27,901 nucleotides of DNA from Pigoraptor chileana (Eukaryota > Opisthokonta > Filasterea): the NCBI GenBank assembly GCA_943704495.1, contig CALSCR010003944.1, positions 1-27,901 of the forward strand, read 5' to 3'. The notes under the pieces are model-generated. The model saw nothing but the letters and a program-made list of their open reading frames with translations. It was not told where the DNA came from and searched no databases. Made by a program: the position numbers and the translations under genes. Below are positions 1 through 16,169 of this stretch, one piece after another. Position 1 is the stretch's first letter, and each line of letters begins with the position of its first letter.

Positions 1-1690
1 CAGTTTATATCCCGCAATCAGTCTTGTCGTCGTGCTGTTGCTGTGTCGTCCACCGCACGCGCTTGTCAATGCCGATTCCAATCAGCCATGGACTCCACCA
101 CTAAATTTTGCAAGAGAGAGATGCTTCTTTTTTTCAACTTTTCAAACACAAATACATAACACATCTTTTATTCAGAGTGCAAAACGCATCATGTTTTAAT
201 CTAATTTTTAGATATCAGGCATTTTTAATTTGTTGTTTGTATGCAATATCGATAATCTACCAATATCAACATATTTATGGATGCATATGTATGCAGAAAT
301 TGAAATCAATGTAAAATTGGTTGCTGCGGATTTTATCTTAGGAGTGTGTAACATTTATATTTCTTGACTCAATGTGAGTCTAATAATTAATTTTGGTATT
401 GATACACAGCGCTTTGGATGCGGTGAAAAAGACATTTCACTTCCGAATCAAATAGCTTTTGGTAGGTATTGGCCAAGGGGACTAACAACTCTGGATTTGG
501 CGTATTTTGTTATATGTAAGAGAGTCGGCCAGAGGTGCTCTCAAAAGATTACGGTTCTAGTGGTAGCCATAATAGCTTTGCGGACGAGGGCAGGAGTAGT
601 CATGATAAAAACCCGCGAACACATGCTTGCATACATCTGCGACAGCGTCAGTGAAGGTGTTCACATAATGTACGAGACCCCACACAAACATTTCGAATAG
701 AAAACGACGCAAGATTGGTTATCAATTCTGATTTCATTATTTTTTTGACGCTGCTGCTGAAATTTCAAGCGTTCCATCCCCGTCTGGTTTTATCCCTAGG
801 CATGCGAACTTATTTTTAAGCAGAAGGACGCATCTCCCCCTCCCTCCGGCCTCCCCCCCCCATCCCCCACCTTCCCTGCCCTCTCTACATACAAAAGAGA
901 ATGTACAAATTTCGCATACCGAAATGTGGGCCACAACGTTACAGTTCCGCCACCGACCAACAAGGATATAACAAAAAGTGTGCTTGCCCGGCACGGGTGT
1001 TTCGCAAATAGTGGCCGTCGCCAGTACACGGGAGTCAGGGGTCTGTTATGACAACTGATCGGGAGCACTAGTTACCGACATTACGGTGACTCATGAGCCC
1101 TTTGTGTGCAAAGAGCGGAAAGCACACGGTCTGTGTGTTTGTTTCTTTGCCCGATTCACACCAATCCAATAACCAGAGTGCCGCCGGTGCCAGTCATTGA
1201 GATGGGCAAATAATACCGCCTGTTGATCGCTAATATTAGAACATGTGACAATCTATGAAATGCAAGTGAAGGTCCGAATACATGATCTTGTAGGAGGCTG
1301 AGTTGGATGCTAACAGCAAGAGTGAATTCAGACCGGCGTCCGGATCCGTGCAGTCTGATTGCGGGATCACCGCCGTACATACATACAGTTCAGACATACA
1401 GGTTAATAATTACCGCAAATTGCGGTTAATCACTGCCAATATCAGTCGCCTTTCGTTCTGCTCAGTTCTGAAAAGCACAATTGAGTTTGATAAGATTTCC
1501 GCCGAACTCCCCGGCCGTTGTTGGTGTTGCCGAACAAATTTTTGGATACCACTGAGCACTCACGGCCCCGGATGACGACGAAGTGGAACGGGAGCCTCAG
1601 TCAATTTATGTATCATATGTTATAGAGAAGCATTTGGCAGTTGATTTGGTTTATCATCGGCCTACTACCTCTCCGATGAGAATGTCCAAG
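1..1690. other. AT-rich stretch without a recognisable gene
   Basis: I see no convincing gene here. The longest open frames (about 90 to 108 codons at 374-700 and 1303-1575) have no family resemblance, biased codon use or plausible splice signals. Base composition is clearly more AT-rich than the gene-dense part to the right, except for a pyrimidine-rich block near 836-890. The last few hundred bases probably hold the promoter and 5' leader of the IF3-like gene that starts near 1691. The first 100 bases are GC-richer and could belong to a gene lying outside the window. Confidence 0.5.
836..882 (-). other. G-run block, possible G-quadruplex on the minus strand
   Basis: The plus strand has successive runs of C (5, 3, 9-10 and 5 long) separated by short spacers. 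The minus strand therefore has at least four G runs of three or more within about 45 bases, the usual requirement for a quadruplex. It lies in the AT-rich left part with no gene around it. Confidence 0.4.
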
Positions 1691-2326
1691 ATGGCGTTTC
1701 TAATTCGTTCCGCCCGTCGGATGCTGTTTGGAGTAACCCATCCCAGCACTGAATGGTATGCTGCCACGGTTATGCCATTAAGTATAATTCCGACGCACAC
1801 TCGAAAACTGTCATCAATCGGAGGTTCAGATGAACCGACTCGCACGTCCCCGCCGTCGTTGCTGCGCCCACCTTCTAAAGAGTCGGCCGACACGCCGCCC
1901 TCAAAAAAAATCCCGACCGTTAGTGTGCGGCCGTTGTCTGCACCTGCAACCGGAGCACAGGGAGGAGAAAACCGGCGCGAGCGACCCCCCAGAGCCGCTG
2001 GGGCTGTGGAAGATGCCTCTTCCAGCGAAAGCCAGGAAAAGAAAACAACTGCCGGGGCACAGAAGGAGAAGGAGCTTCGCGTGACGTCCAACATTGGCGA
2101 GAACGACCTCAACATGCGTCTTAAGCGCTCGGGGGAGTTTCTCGACAAAGGGTACCGAGTTAAGGCGACGGTGATTGCACGGCAGGGATTTCCCGTCGTG
2201 CACGCAGAGCTCGACAAGATGCGCGCGAATATATGTGCACATCTTGCTGACAAGGGCGCGGTCCACGGCACACCGCGCGTATCGGGTCGTCTTCTCTCCT
2301 TTTTCCTCGTACCCAAGCGCAAGTGA
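1691..2326 (+). CDS. MTIF3: Mitochondrial-type translation initiation factor IF-3, C-terminal domain only
   Basis: Single exon, 211 aa, ending with TGA at 2324-2326. The last 85 residues (about 127-211) read as an IF3 C-terminal domain: KELRVTSNIGENDLNMRLKR, then EFLDKGYRVKATV, then the closing GRLLSFFLVPKRK block. In bacteria and mitochondria this domain binds the small ribosomal subunit and governs start-site fidelity and subunit dissociation. The start at 1691 gives MAFLIRSARRMLFG, an arginine-rich, acid-free beginning that suits a mitochondrial presequence; in-frame ATGs at 1676 and 1682 are alternatives. Residues about 40-126 are low-complexity (Ser, Pro, Glu, Lys), and I see no IF3 N-terminal domain. 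The protein is thus shorter than typical mitochondrial IF3 (human about 278 aa). An unseen upstream exon is possible. The family call is an inference from motif resemblance. Confidence 0.72.
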   Translation: MAFLIRSARRMLFGVTHPSTEWYAATVMPLSIIPTHTRKLSSIGGSDEPTRTSPPSLLRPPSKESADTPPSKKIPTVSVRPLSAPATGAQGGENRRERPPRAAGAVEDASSSESQEKKTTAGAQKEKELRVTSNIGENDLNMRLKRSGEFLDKGYRVKATVIARQGFPVVHAELDKMRANICAHLADKGAVHGTPRVSGRLLSFFLVPKRK

Positions 2327-2725
2327 GCGCATCACCACCGCGTTCATATGCTGAATATTACGCTTTGAGTATTACTTATTAAGCAACACGACGGACTGGA
2401 TCCTCGCGTTGTCTCTTGACTGCATGACGACAACCTGGTCAATACACACTAAGAACTGCCTTTTTGAATGGAGCACAATAATAAACTATCCACGAGGCCC
2501 GATATCTATGAGCCAGGCAGCACTGCCGATGATAACAAGTCCCATCAATGCAAAACAACACAGCCCCGCCGTGGTGCCGTAGGTGTACAAGGCCAAAAAT
2601 CCTATTCAGAACCAATCAGATCCATCCACATGAAACGACATGTTGTTTAATCTCCCGCTTCGCATCCGCAGCACCACAGCAACCGCACAGGGCGCACATC
2701 AACGAGAGGCGACGACAGGACTCCC
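2327..2725. other. Convergent 3' region between IF3-like gene and RPL18A
   Basis: No gene seen. This gap receives the 3' ends of two genes facing each other. On the plus strand an AATAAA lies near 2480, about 155 bases after the IF3 stop, and is a candidate polyadenylation signal. On the minus strand an ATTAAA-like string lies about 75 bases after the RPL18A stop. Confidence 0.45.
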
Positions 2726-4434
2726 CTAGAAGAACGTGTTGGGGCGCTTGGCAATGAACCGGGACTTGGCCTTGAGCACGCGGTGGGGCAGGGGGAACTT
2801 GATGTGCGAGTCCTGTGTGTGTGTGTGTGTGTTGCGTTGCAGAGTTTGGGTCAGGAAACACGAAGGGACAAGTATGCACACTCATGGAAGAGCAACAGCG
2901 GAAAGTGCTAAACGACGCCAGCCCACATTCACCCAAAATATGAAAATACTCCTACTTGACAAAAACAGCAGCAACTCACGTGGAACTGCTTGGTGCTGAC
3001 ACGGCGAGACTGCTCAGCAGTGATCTCGGCCGTCTTGATGATCTGAATCGAGCGGCCACGCACGCGGTGGCGGGCAGCAAGGTCGCGGTCTGCGGGAGTA
3101 GTTGGCGCAACCGACACATGGTGAGCAGACATACCACAACACCACATCATACGAAGGACAAAGCCACGGACAGCCCGCGTGATACCAGCGCACACGACGA
3201 TAGGAGTGAGATCATCACTCAACCCGGTGTCCATGGGCTAACATGGGCTAACATTCACCATGCAGTACAGCGTCAACAGCACACACACACGCGCTCCAAA
3301 TTACAACACTCACAGCACGCAGTCACGGCATTGGCGATCGAGAGGTCACGGTACTCCTTGTACATGTTGTGCGTGCCCGTGCGCGAGTCGTAGCGGAGCC
3401 ACACGCCAAAGTTCTTGACCTTCTCGGGGCGCTTCTCAAAGACCTGCCATCCGCGACAAGCACAAAAATAAAACACAATCAACACAGTCAGCAATTGCTC
3501 CAATGGAGCGGACAACCAACAACAGACTACTTGCATTCGCAATACACATTAGAAAAGACCTTCACAATTCACAAAACAGACACCCGCTCCAAAGGGAGAG
3601 ATGGAAGTAGAACCCAGTGTCTTAGACGCTATGCCCATGGACACCACAAGCGAGGACGAATGCACAAGCACGATCTTATATCAACACTCAAATAGTCATT
3701 GACGGCACAAGCATCGAAGTCACGGGACAATAACCACAAACAGCGTCCTTCAAGATAGTGATCAAACAAACAAGAATAGCAGAAGCTTGGCTCGACGCAC
3801 CTCCTGGCAGGCAACAATCTCGCCCTGGGTCTTACGCAGCTTGCGGAGCTTCGTGAGGAAATACCAGAAACGGCTGCGTGCAATGATGGGGTTGGACGCA
3901 AAGATCTTCATGCGGTAGAGCTGAGGAGTAGGCTCCTTGTCGCTTGGAAGGCGACGGCCCACCACCTGATACTGGTGCAACTGCAGGCCGCGGACGACGC
4001 ACGGACGGATGGGGGAAAGAGGCAGACACGTCGCAATCAACCACACGCCACCTCCAACAGCGCACTCAATAACAGCAGACACACAAATATCAAACCACTT
4101 AGCTCAAGCTTCAAATGGCCAAAATGTGCGACGGGACCACAGACAAATCAAATCACTCACGCACGAAATCAACAAAGCAGTGCGATCCACAGGAGGTAAA
4201 CTAATCTATGGACACTTGATGAATACACTCCGAATCCCACATGCATACATATCTCCATACACAAAAATTCCAACTGCCCAAATTGCCACATTCTAAGAGC
4301 GATCCTTGCAGCTAAGTTTCCGACTCCAAGGACCCATCCACAACAGCAATCATAGACGGGCGTCGATGATCACAACCCATCGAGCATCCAATCAGCCATC
4401 GGACCAAGATACTTACATCCCCGCTGACCTTCAT
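2726..4434 (-). CDS. RPL18A: 60S ribosomal protein eL20 (L18a), 5 exons
   Basis: Exons on the minus strand: 4417-4434, 3801-3980, 3314-3443, 2980-3089, 2726-2812. They join in phase to 174 aa, against 176 in human. The protein starts MKVSGD, continues with [20 protein letters not shown] and [20 protein letters not shown], and ends KRPNTFF, all hallmarks of this large-subunit protein. It belongs to the cytosolic 60S subunit, near the central protuberance. Introns are GT-AG, the first with GTAAGT. The tiny first exon (six codons) next to a pyrimidine-rich leader is common for ribosomal protein genes. It is divergent to the Lines-like gene, with 398 bases between start codons. Intron 2 holds one copy of the dispersed intronic repeat, and intron 4 ends in a CA run directly before the acceptor. 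Confidence 0.97.
2814..2832. repeat. TG/CA microsatellite in RPL18A intron 4
   Basis: About nine TG units on the plus strand. In the sense of RPL18A this is a CA run directly abutting the 3' splice site of intron 4, so it stands in for the usual pyrimidine tract. It is one of the few intronic microsatellites here with CA rather than GT on the sense strand. Confidence 0.9.
3232..3251. repeat. Tandem duplication of a 10-mer in RPL18A intron 3
   Basis: Two perfect adjacent copies of CATGGGCTAA. The first is preceded by GGTGTC, so the left flank partly resembles the GTCCATGGGC core of the dispersed intronic repeat. It may be a decayed fragment of that family. Confidence 0.7.
3611..3650 (-). repeat. 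Dispersed intronic repeat, copy D (RPL18A intron 2)
   Basis: Read on the minus strand it begins CTTGTGGTGTCCATGGGC and continues with GCGTCTAAGACACTG. This is nearly the same as copies at 12286, 15764 and 17691. It lies about 150 nt inside RPL18A intron 2, in the sense direction. After the core, a CCATCTCTCCCT block also resembles the flank of the copy at 12286, so homology may reach about 60 bases between these two. Confidence 0.75.
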
Positions 4435-4464
4435 GGCTGCTGCTATTCAGTGTCGGCGAACACA

Positions 4465-4482
4465 AACGAGAGAAAGAGAACG
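4465..4482 (-). promoter_or_regulatory. Pyrimidine-rich leader tract of RPL18A (TOP-like)
   Basis: On the minus strand the sequence CGTTCTCTTTCTCTCGTT lies about 30-50 bases upstream of the RPL18A start codon. Ribosomal protein genes of many eukaryotes begin transcription in such a tract. Its role as initiator or 5' terminal oligopyrimidine tract is inferred from position and composition only. Confidence 0.5.
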
Positions 4483-4621
4483 ATTAATAGAGGATGGATG
4501 TCTGCTAGATGAAGCCTCCTGCAGTTGGGCTCCATAGGATGGATGTGTGTGCTTGCATTCGTCGTGTGTGTGGCCATGGGTCATTTGCAGTGCCATCCGG
4601 GGTGGTCACCACTCGCCAATA

Positions 4622-4656
4622 GATCACGTGACAAAGCCTCATCGCGATCACGTGAC
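4622..4656. promoter_or_regulatory. Twin GATCACGTGAC sites (E-box palindromes)
   Basis: The 11-mer GATCACGTGAC occurs twice, at 4622-4632 and 4646-4656, with starts 24 bases apart, a little over two helical turns. The CACGTG core is the classic target of bHLH and bHLH-zip factors such as Cbf1, USF and Myc/Max. It sits midway between two divergent genes and could serve either. Confidence 0.6.
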
Positions 4657-4832
4657 ACTGTTCCACTTGCGGCGTTCAACAGTCTGCTGCCAGCCATTTT
4701 ATACAACGCGCGAACTGAGCTAAGGCGACCTTGCACATTCATTACCGCCATGTGCACACTAGGCCGCCACGGAGGTCTATTCTTTCATGCTAGCACAATC
4801 AACGTCATAAACGCACGGATATGGCCGTTCAT

Positions 4833-6337
4833 ATGAGCTGTGCTGTTGATGACGCCCTCGTCGCAGCTTCCAACCCTGTGCGCGCCACGGACGAGTTGGT
4901 GAGTGCGGGTGCGACGCCCACTGCAATTTCTGTTCCTATCTACAGAAGTGGCAGAAACACGCAGACAGCGCAATAGATAATTTATGGCATCCAAGAGACA
5001 CACAGCATGTGACATCCTACATCCACGTTCGTTATCAGCTCCTTCCATGCAGCTCGCCGGACAAGGGGGTCATCCATGCGGCCTGTCGCACACTGTCGCT
5101 CAGGCTCTCCGCGGTATGTATTCTTTCCCGCACAACAATATACAACAATATGAATTTGTAATATGGAACGTGATGAGGACGAAAAGGGCTCACAGGCACT
5201 CTCCTCCCCTGATTCACTGTGAAGGGTTCGGCTGAGGTGGTCGCAGTCTGCGACATTGTGACGACATGGTGCGCCAGTCTCCCTGCCGACATTTCCGCTA
5301 TCGAGTGGACCCTCTGGACAGTGTCGCGCGTGCTGTGCACCGCGGCCCGAGTATCGGTCGATCATTCATGGGAGGCCGTATGCCGTGCTGTTGATGCACT
5401 TGCTTCTGCCGTGCTTCGCAACCGAGCAGCCAGCCCCGCTGTTGTGTGTTGTCCGAGCACAGCCGTTGCGGGGGCGTTCTCTCTCGCGCGGCGGGTGTGT
5501 GCGATGGCGGGTGGTCGACGCTTGCCTGCCTCAGCGGTCGACATGTGCCTCCGCGCCCTGGCAGACGAGCCGCACAATAGCTTTGTCTGCGGACGCACCT
5601 GGCGTAAGGTTCTTGCCCTTGCTCGCACGCTCGCTGAGAATCGCCCGATCGAGTGGATGAATGTTGCGCCGGCCGTCCTACAGAGTGGGTCGCGCCGTCC
5701 TCCTTTCGATGCCTGTGCTGCAGTGGGTCTGGAGAATGGTGTTGTGCTGCGAGGGACTCTGTGCCGTGCGTGGCTCGTGCTCGCTCTGAGGGCTGCGTCG
5801 GCGTTGGCGGCCGGGGAAAGCACCAGTACGCTGCATCCCGCGGTGAAAGCGGCGCTCGCGACGGCCGCATCAGCTGGCGGTCGCGCGGGACTCATCGGAT
5901 TGCTTGTCGAAGATGACGCAGATTTCATCGCAACAATGCGCGCTTCTCTGGCATTTACTGCCACACCATTCTCACGGACGGCTCCTGAGGTGCCGCCTGT
6001 GAGATGGGCTGCACATCCCCTGCCTCCTGCTCTCTGGCCCTCGTCGTTGCTTGAGGGACTCTGCACGTTTGCTGGGGAACAGGCTGCGACAACTCTCATG
6101 ATTGACTGGCTTCTCGATGCTCAGGGACCCGCTTTTCTCGAGGTGCTCCTTGCCCATCTGCGGACAGTCTCAGGCGATCCGTCCCCCTCGTGCTACTGGG
6201 CTAAGTACACCGGCACGTGCCATACGCTATCAGCCGTTCGTGCCTCTGTCGAAAAGTGCGCCAAATTGGGACTGCTACCGTACGATGCGCAGCCCCTCCT
6301 CCGCCGTCTGAGGTGTGTGCCAGACGACCCCACGTGA
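4833..6337 (+). CDS. LINS1: Protein Lines homologue (LINS1-like), 3 exons
   Basis: Exons 4833-4898, 4946-5113 and about 5225-6337 give about 448 aa. Intron 1 is only 47 nt. Intron 2 needs an AAG (5222-5224) or a nearby GAG as acceptor, because the one CAG candidate upstream leads into stops in every frame. The protein is alanine- and leucine-rich and helical. Near the C terminus it has LIDWLL-like FLEVLLAHLR, and its last about 40 residues contain LSAVRASVEKCAKLGLLPYD followed by PLLRRL. These match the closing motif I recall for the Lines C-terminal domain (charged helix, then LFPYNP, then LLRLL). LLVEDDADF around residue 300 fits the helical repeat part. In animals Lines is a segment-polarity and Wnt-related protein, and its molecular activity is poorly known. 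The family call is tentative; it could be another helical-repeat protein. Confidence 0.58.
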
Positions 6338-6599
6338 TCACGCTCATTGGACGCTCAAATGCGTGAACAAATGCGATGCGGCCTCTTAATTGGAGACAAA
6401 AAGTTCATTATTGCGACGTCCGACTAGGTGACGCGCGCAGAAGTGTCCACAGAGCCCAACAAGAAACAAACCAACAAACAAACAACGCAAAATGCAACGC
6501 AAATGCGGACGCGCGCGTTTAACGCAAGTTGCCGAGAGACAAGAATCTCGCACATTCACGAGACCCACAAGACGACTGGCCAACGCCAACCGACTGCGC

Positions 6600-14301
<7,702 letters not shown>

Positions 14302-14608
14302 CGCAAGACGTATGGACCGGCGCCCGCGGAGCGCACTGACCGGGCGCAATGCACCTGACTCACACACTCGCACAGAGTTCAATTGCGCAATAGCTGACGA
14401 AAACACGAAGCACGGTTTCTACTCGAATATGAAGAGAGTACTAGCGAATACTTTGTGTGAGGAAAGTGACAATTGTGTGCACGCAAATGCTATTAAAAGT
14501 CAACTGCGCTATTTCCCCGTGCCGTGCGCTTTTGTGCGTGCACACTTGTGGCGTTTGTCATTACTATGTTGTGTGATGTGTGCATCATCTGCCTACGTGT
14601 TATGTTCT

Positions 14609-14618
14609 GTGTGTGTGT

Positions 14619-14680
<62 letters not shown>
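14609..14680. repeat. GT microsatellite, about 72 bases
   Basis: Thirty-six GT-type units with one GA interruption near 14623, in the shared ARAP/NDK promoter region. Such alternating purine-pyrimidine tracts can adopt Z-DNA. It is the longest internal microsatellite outside introns. Confidence 0.95.
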
Positions 14681-14681
<1 letters not shown>

Positions 14682-14800
14682 GTGACTGCAGACCTCTATT
14701 GGTGGCTGAGGTCAAAACAAACGTCAAATTTGGATTAATATTCGTCGTTGACTATGCACTAACTATCGAGCGGGGAAAGGAAGCGTCATCCGAATATAGC

Positions 14801-14848
14801 CGAGATCTCGCGTAGTTATGATTGGTGGGAGATATGGTCGAGATCTCG
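14801..14848. promoter_or_regulatory. Duplicated palindrome CGAGATCTCG
   Basis: The perfect 10-base palindrome CGAGATCTCG occurs at 14801-14810 and 14839-14848, starts 38 bases apart. Flanks extend the match in inverted orientation: the first reads GCCGAGATCTCG and the second reads CGAGATCTCGGC, its reverse complement. The pair lies 250-300 bases before NDK and about 500 before ARAP. It is a likely transcription factor site, but I do not recognise the factor. Confidence 0.55.
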
Positions 14849-14911
14849 GCAATTTGGAGGGATGCCACGTGTGCCCGCTTGTCAGATAAAACGATGTGGG
14901 AACCTTCTCTG

Positions 14912-14912
14912 T

Positions 14913-14943
<31 letters not shown>

Positions 14944-14944
14944 C
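14912..14944. repeat. GCAC tetranucleotide repeat
   Basis: About eight GCAC (CACG) units. It lies 155 bases upstream of the MASER start of NDK and just before an upstream in-frame ATG at 14976. Confidence 0.9.
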
Positions 14945-15098
14945 ATCCCCGCGAATCTTCCTCCCTCCCACGCGAATGCTCCACGCCGCGCAGCTCGTTG
15001 CATCCTTTCAAAAGGCATCGGTGTCCGATCAGACTGCCAAACCAGCCCCAACTCCCGTTGCAACTCAGGCACCCAAGGCACCCACTCAACAACCAAAC

Positions 15099-16055
15099 AT
15101 GGCCAGCGAGCGCACTTACATCATGGTCAAGCCTGACGGCGTCCAGCGTGGACTCGTAAGTATCTTTGTGTGCATATCAATCCTCGCACGCATATCCATA
15201 AAGTTTGTCACGACCGAACGACTGTTGAGCTGATTCGGCGCACTTTTCGCCTTAACCAGGTCGGCGAGATCATCAAGCGCTTTGAGACGCGCGGCTTCCG
15301 CCTCGTCGCACTCAAGTTTGTGCAGCCCACGGAGGACCATCTCCGTCAGCACTACGCGGACCTCGCCGGCCGCCCTTTCTTTGCCGGCCTCGTCAAGTAC
15401 ATGTCCTCGGGACCCGTTGTCTGCACGGTGCGTTGATGGCGTGGTTTCTCGTTGCTCTGCTTGCATGCAATACCGCGCCTCCGTTCCTTTCACGTGCTTT
15501 GTTTGTTCTTTGTTGTGCCTTTTGGTGTTTCACCATTTTAATCTAATTTTTATTAATCTGTTGGTCGTGCTTTGTGTCAGGTCTGGGAGGGCAAGGATGC
15601 CGTCAAGACTGGCCGCAAGATGCTCGGGGAGACCAACCCCCTCCAGTCGGCCCCCGGCACCATCCGCGGCGACTACGCCATTGATGTTGGCCGGTGAGTA
15701 GTACCACGTGCTTTATAATTGCACTCTGTGCGTCATTCCGCCCTCGTTGTTCTGTCTATCGGTCTTGTGGAGTCCATGGGCGCAGCGCCTAAGCCACTGT
15801 CCTGAGCCATATATCTCAGCGCCTGGACAGTGCGCACATTGTGTCTAAGCTTGTCGAGTCCAAGTGCATTCTTGTTGCACCTCTGAAACCTGACCTGGAT
15901 TCTGAATTGCTTTGCATCCTTCGCATGGCATGTGCAGCAACATCATCCACGGCAGCGACACCGTTGAGAACGCAGAGAAGGAGATTGCCCTCTGGTTCCG
16001 CCCCGAGGAGCTCGTTGCATGGACACCCGCTATCCGCGGCCAGATCTACGAATAA
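15099..16055 (+). CDS. NDK: Nucleoside diphosphate kinase, 4 exons
   Basis: Exons 15099-15155, 15260-15427, 15581-15693 and 15938-16055 join in phase to 151 aa, the usual length of a eukaryotic group I NDK. It begins [19 protein letters not shown], with the P-loop-like lysine at about residue 11. The catalytic site is [16 protein letters not shown] with His about 117, the residue phosphorylated while the gamma phosphate is moved from ATP to other NDPs. All introns are GT-AG. The chosen start is the family's normal one, but an ATG at 14976 is in frame 41 codons upstream. Intron 3 carries copy B of the dispersed repeat. The stop TAA is overlapped by AATAAA. The gene converges on NUP160 with a gap of 114 bases. 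Confidence 0.97.
15764..15805 (+). repeat. Dispersed intronic repeat, copy B (NDK intron 3)
   Basis: It begins CTTGTGGAGTCCATGGGC, then GCAGCGCCTAAGCCACTG and TCCTGA. It is sense to NDK, 70 nt inside intron 3. This is the copy closest to the consensus of the family; its GGCGCAGCGCC is self-complementary. Confidence 0.8.
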
Positions 16056-16056
16056 A
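16051..16056 (+). terminator. AATAAA overlapping the NDK stop codon
   Basis: The reading frame ends GAA TAA A, so the hexamer AATAAA spans the stop codon itself. With only 114 bases before the end of the facing NUP160 gene, a very short 3' UTR would be needed, and this is the only canonical signal I see in the gap. Confidence 0.4.
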
Positions 16057-16169
16057 CAGCACTCGTAATTGTGCGGTAGATTATATATTGAAATCAAGTG
16101 GATGCCGTTTCTCTCGTCTGATGTACCAACAACGATTCATTCATATAGTGCTGTGGTCACTTTCTTCGA

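Larger units (their letters stand above)
4435..4832. promoter_or_regulatory. Bidirectional promoter region, RPL18A / Lines-like gene
   Basis: These 398 bases separate the divergent start codons of RPL18A (minus) and the Lines-like gene (plus). Visible elements are a pyrimidine tract next to the RPL18A leader (4465-4482), a pair of identical CACGTG-centred sites (4622-4656), and a TATA-like TTTTATAC about 135 bases before the Lines-like start. No open frame of interest lies in it. Confidence 0.6.
14302..15098. promoter_or_regulatory. Bidirectional promoter region, ARAP / NDK
   Basis: About 800 bases separate the ARAP start (minus) from the MASER start of NDK (plus). It contains a long GT tract (14609-14680), two copies of the palindrome CGAGATCTCG (14801-14848), and a GCAC tetranucleotide tract (14912-14944). 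The last 123 bases (14976-15098) are open in the NDK frame from an upstream ATG and could be coding (see findings). Confidence 0.55.

Noticed and set aside
374-700. 108-codon open frame on the plus strand
   Set aside because: No similarity to any family I know, no coding-like composition, and it sits in AT-rich DNA. Probably chance.
1654-2322. 222-codon open frame antisense to the IF3-like gene
   Set aside because: The plus frame carries a clear IF3 C-terminal domain; the antisense frame is a shadow of its codon bias.
5362-6099. Long antisense open frames over the Lines-like gene
   Set aside because: Low-complexity Ala/Arg/Ser translations, typical mirror frames of GC-rich coding sequence.
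14541-14815. Cys-Val repeat open frames over GT tracts here and at 24760-24900 and 27660-27901
   Set aside because: Dinucleotide repeats translate to CVCVCV or HTHTHT in all frames without stops; they are not genes.
14912-14944. GCAC tract considered as a CRISPR-like or satellite array
   Set aside because: It is a simple tetranucleotide microsatellite with no spacers.
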